A stretch of 64,000 nucleotides of DNA from Motacilla alba alba (taxonomy: Eukaryota > Chordata > Aves > Passeriformes > Motacillidae), in contig NC_052046.1 in the NCBI RefSeq assembly GCF_015832195.1, positions 36,112,911 through 36,176,910 on the forward strand, in the 5' to 3' direction. The notes beneath the pieces were generated by a model that saw only the letters and a list, made by a program, of their open reading frames with translations, searched no databases and was not told the DNA's origin. Every line of letters starts with the position of its first letter. Position 1 is the stretch's first letter. The translations under genes were made by a program, and so were the position numbers. Positions 60,740-64,000 of this stretch are shown piece after piece.

Positions 60740-61153
60740 TGATAGTGCCCAAGAAGATGGAAAGAGTCTCAACTAGGACAGTTGATCCCAGCTGACTCAA
60801 GGGATGTCCCACACTGTATGATGTTGGGCTCAGCATTGAAAGCTGGGGGAAGGACAAGGAAGGAGGGATGTTCAGAGTTGTGGCTTTTTTCTTTCCAAGT
60901 AATTGTTACACTCAATGAAGTTCCTGCTTTTTTGGAAATGTTTAAACACCTCTCTGCCAATGGGGGAGCTGTTCGTACACCTTGTTTTGCCTTACTTGCA
61001 CATGCAGCTATTGCTTTGCTTGTTCAACTGTCTGTAAAGGAACCCATGAGTTTTCTCACTACTATGCTTCCAATTCCCTCTCCCGTTGTGCTAAGGGAAA
61101 GTGACTGAGCAGTTGTGTGGCACTTTGCTGCATACCAGGGTTAAACCACAACA
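60740..61153 (+). mobile_element. Probable solitary endogenous-retrovirus LTR
   Basis: About 414 bp starts TGATAGTGCCC and ends GGGTTAAACCACAACA. It contains TCCCAGCTGACTCAAGGGAT, a GCTCAGCATTGAAAGCTGG segment and ACCCATGAGTTTTCTCACTA. This matches, from memory, an abundant avian LTR. TG and CA ends are present, but I see no matching target-site duplication, so the limits are uncertain. No internal retroviral genes flank it. The open frame at 60782-61108 is a by-product. Confidence 0.72.
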
Positions 61154-61309
61154 TTAGTAAATAAACAGGCTGCTCTTCACTATACCAGTAGACAAATTCT
61201 GATACATACATTTTCAGTAACTTTTTACAAGACAGGGTCTTCTCTGTAAAATTATTGTGAACGAGCTCAAGTTCAAAAGTAGTTCATCATAATGACCATG
61301 AAATCAAGT

Positions 61310-61755
61310 GAAGGCGGCAGAAGGACAGCTTGTATGAACAAGGAACTCCTGATTGGGCTTAAACATAAAAGAGAGGCATAGGAAAGTTGGAATCATGAAC
61401 AGGTGCCTCAGGAATATTATAGAGCATTATCTAAACATGCAAGGATATGGTTAGGGAAGTCAAGGACTTTTTTTAAAAGGACGTTATGCCTGACCAATAT
61501 GATGGCCTTTTATGGTGAGATGACTGGATTGGTGGACAAGACAAGGGGATATTGTTTATCTTGACTTGGGCAAGACTTCCGGTTTTGTTTCCAATAACAT
61601 CCGAATAGATGAACTGATTAATGAAGTCGAGTTAAGTGAGCTGTGAAGTGATTTGAAAGGCTGAAATGGTTGTGACCAATGGCATAAAGCTGGGGTCCAG
61701 TCACTGGCAGAGTATCCCAGGGGTTAATACTAGATTTTGGATTCCTGGATGAATT
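61310..61755 (+). mobile_element. Degraded, internally deleted CR1 fragment, plus strand
   Basis: Readable pieces are MNKELLIGLKHKREA (the stretch between endonuclease and RT), LMAFYGEMTGLVDKTRG (RT), and later GVQSLAEYPRG-like sequence corresponding to the P-Q-G block. The interval between the first and second pieces is much shorter than in intact CR1, so a deletion is inferred. Multiple stops are present. Confidence 0.8.
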
Positions 61756-62635
61756 TTAATTGACCTCCCATTTAGATACATAAGTTATATACTGTGATGT
61801 GTATATCATGATTTTTTTTTTCTTTGTAAGAATGTTGACAGTAGTGATTTGGGCATAAATCGTTTATTTGTGCTGACACAAAGAAGTCTTGCAAGCTTGT
61901 CAGTCTGGTAAATATTATTTGTGTCTTTCTTCATCTAAGATTGCTGTATCGGTTTGTTATCTGCAAAACCAAACAAATGACAAGATTTTTGTTTTAAGGA
62001 TGTGGTTTGAATAACAGCCTTTGGAAAACTATATGTATATTTGCAAATAAGACTCCTTGGGTCTCTTTCTGAGTATTTTCAACTTGGTCCTTGGCACTTG
62101 CTTTCTTCTATAACAGCATTGTCTGCTTTTGAAAATAAGCTGTTTGGCACTTATATTTGAGTTTTATATAAATTTTAAAGAGCAGAGCAGCTGAATGCTG
62201 TTACTCTCCTAGTCCCTAGGCTGAGCCCTGAAGTACAGATTATTTTGCAGTGTTATATTTTTCTGAAACTAGGTAACATGTACCATGTGCTCTGTTTAAT
62301 ATGTCTTCCAAAGAAATAGTATAGCTGAGACATGACTTTAAGTCACAATACTGCATCTGGAAAGGAACATCTCTCCATAGTCCTGCTACTCACAGGAGGT
62401 ATGAAGACCTCTTTAGGGAAAACCCATGAAAAACAAGAGAAGAGACTTGTGTAATCACAGAATTCTATGAGTGAGATTTGAACCTATTTTTTGTGGTTGA
62501 TGGTTTTGCTCTGAAAGAAGAGTAGGGTGTACAGGTTTAAGCTTATTCCAACCAAATCTTAGTTCCTGAAGAGAAATAAATCCTAGTAAAGCAGAGCAGA
62601 CAGTTTTTGGTATGCTGACTGGTTGTTTGTCTATC

Positions 62636-62653
62636 ACAATATTATAATATTGT
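62636..62653. repeat. Perfect 18-bp palindrome
   Basis: ACAATATTATAATATTGT is its own reverse complement. Because it is AT-rich, chance is plausible. Confidence 0.85.
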
Positions 62654-62965
62654 CATCTATAATATTGCTGGAAAAATGTCTAGAATGACAATAGCTTACT
62701 GAATCAAAGAAAAATAGTTACAAAGTAGTAGCAGTTTAACAAAAAATATTTATAATTCTGTTAATTACACTGACTAGTTGTAAGGGAGGAACACAGAAAG
62801 TAAGAGTTATGATTTATTTATTAATGTGGGATTTGAATCAATAATATGAAGGAAATATGGTTTTATGAAGTTATTTTAATGTCCTTTTCATTTAGGAGAA
62901 CTTTGTTTCGGTATGAATAATTTGTGTGTAAAATAACTGCGCTCTCTGCTATGACTTAATTTCAG

Positions 62966-63130
62966 AGACCCCAACCTGCACCGCAATGTGCGAATGCTGT
63001 GCAGCATGGAAACCTGGGTATTACAAGTCCTCTTGCTGCTGAAGGTGGGGTCCTTCCAAGTCATGGTTCTGTTCTTCGAATCGTTGTTGAAAATGTTTTT
63101 TGCCCTGTCACTTTAGACATACTGTATCAG
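62966..63130 (+). CDS. PTBP3: PTBP3 coding exon, RRM1-RRM2 linker and start of RRM2
   Basis: 55 whole codons: RPQPAPQCANAVQHGNLGIT, then SPLAAEGGVLPSHGSVLRIV and VENVFCPVTLDILYQ. The linker aligns with the family's A-R-A-Q-A-A-L-Q-A-V pattern but with proline and cysteine substitutions. VLRIVVENVFCPVTLDILYQ is the RRM2 RNP2 strand and first helix. The donor is CAG|GTAATG at 63131. Confidence 0.94.
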
Positions 63131-64000
63131 GTAATGAGGACTGCTTAAAAAAAAGTCACAATCTGTTCCAATGTTGTTACTGTAAATCCATTAATTAATT
63201 TTTTTAATACCTGTGGTTCCTGAATCTTCTGAGTGAGGACTGTCTCTCACAGTCCTAAAATAAGTTCCTGAATTCAGGGATCTAGGTTTGAAATAGTTGT
63301 ACGTAAATGAAATTCAAGTAAACAGGGCTTCAGTACTCAGATTTTCATCTTGTCTCATTTAGTTCCAAGCTGTGGAAGCAGCAACAAGCTTGAACTGTTA
63401 ATTCTGCTTTCTTGATGAGCTAGAGAAATACTGAATGTTATGAACTTGTGAATCCATGTTTTAGTACTCTTTCTGCTGAGTAACCTTTGTAGTTTGCTTT
63501 ATATTTAGGGTTTTATGTTCACTTTTATACCTCAGTGCAAGTGATGTGATATGCAAATTGCTTGTTCAAATCAAATGTGTTTGGGTCTTCATCTTAGAAT
63601 GGCATTTGACTACCTCTAAGCTTAGAATAATGATAGGCTGTAGTTATGGAAGATATTACTATATCTTCTGCTAGGTGTTTGGGCTATGCAGTTGAAAGCT
63701 CTAAGTTTAAAAATAATAACTTTAAGATCACTTCTTTGCGTCCAAAAGATTTGTTGATGCTTTACAAATATTGCAAAGTTTTTCATACTTGAAACTTTTG
63801 TAATTAGCAGTAATTTAAGCAGTAAAAACCATGCCCCACATATGGGTTTCTTAAGTAATGCAATTTAGAATAACTGGGATGATTTTGTAGGAACCTGCAC
63901 TCCTGGAAGATTCTTTTCCTGCACTGCTAAGATCTCAAGCAATATTTGTTTTTAGTGACACCCTGTTTTTCCTCTTACCTCTTAAAATTTTCTGTTTCTC
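63131..64000 (+). other. PTBP3: PTBP3 intron, continues beyond the window
   Basis: AT-rich sequence with no further exon before the right edge. The next coding exon (rest of RRM2) should lie to the right. Confidence 0.8.

Larger units (their letters stand above)
60633..62965 (+). other. PTBP3: PTBP3 intron with LTR and CR1 remnants
   Basis: This 2.3-kb intron holds an LTR-like element (60740-61153) and a CR1 remnant (about 61310-61755), both in sense orientation, plus an 18-bp palindrome at 62636-62653. The acceptor is TTTCAG at 62960-62965. Confidence 0.85.
41983..64000 (+). other. PTBP3: PTBP3 gene, 5' portion (runs off the right edge)
   Basis: PTBP3 (ROD1) is a nuclear RNA-binding protein of the polypyrimidine-tract-binding family. 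It has four RRM domains, binds CU-rich RNA, and regulates alternative splicing and mRNA stability. The window holds the promoter, the start exon and three further coding exons, spanning all of RRM1, the RRM1-RRM2 linker and the first strand of RRM2. Exons join in frame through GT-AG sites. PTBP3 is preferred over PTBP1/2 because of the [10 protein letters not shown] start of RRM1, the LEMAS and TPHL segments, and the shape of the linker. About 133 codons are visible against some 520-550 for the family. The protein differs at many usually conserved positions (see findings). Confidence 0.9.

Noticed and set aside
60782..61108. 108-codon frame in a PTBP3 intron
   Set aside because: It lies entirely within the LTR-like repeat and has no protein-family signature.
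1..64000. CRISPR array, bacterial operon or phage-like system
   Set aside because: There are no regularly spaced repeats and no compact gene clusters. The introns, CR1 elements and CpG island identify vertebrate DNA.
1..64000. tRNA, rRNA or snRNA genes
   Set aside because: I found no B-box-like GGTTCRAATCC with a matching cloverleaf and no recognisable rRNA, 7SK or U-snRNA segments. A covariance-model search would be the proper test.

Overview
The window looks like one stretch of a bird genome, probably a passerine, and probably from chromosome Z. Evidence is the interspersed CR1 retrotransposons in both orientations, very low coding density with GT-AG introns, an LTR at about 60.7-61.2 kb that matches a type I remember as common in passerines, and two genes that neighbour each other on human 9q32. 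Z linkage is inferred from remembered synteny, not shown by the sequence.

Layout: positions 1 to about 8.84 kb hold the last six coding exons of HSDL2 on the + strand, with its 3'UTR and poly(A) signal. From about 8.84 to 41.98 kb I find no convincing protein gene. This interval holds six CR1 pieces, including a nearly complete but broken copy at 29.55-33.05 kb, simple repeats, two unexplained CpG-rich patches (about 10.64-10.96 and 14.48-14.89 kb), and two strong hairpins (25.09 and 28.23 kb). A CpG-island promoter lies at about 41.98-42.83 kb. A long first intron of about 14 kb follows, then the start-codon exon at 56.8 kb and three further exons (59.5, 60.5 and 63.0 kb) of PTBP3 (ROD1), which runs off the right edge.

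Function: HSDL2 is a peroxisomal short-chain dehydrogenase-like protein with a C-terminal SCP2 domain, and here it ends in a canonical SKL peroxisomal signal. PTBP3 is an RNA-binding splicing regulator of the polypyrimidine-tract-binding family. The two genes are unrelated in function and share only location.

I see no new multi-gene system. The observations most worth checking are: an in-frame stop that removes the PTB-family N-terminal extension from PTBP3; unusual divergence of PTBP3 just after RRM1; the head-to-tail order of HSDL2 and PTBP3, where I remember a head-to-head order in human; CpG-rich islands with no gene; and a 23-bp perfect hairpin. Family statements come from memory of the protein families. 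No alignment or database search was run.
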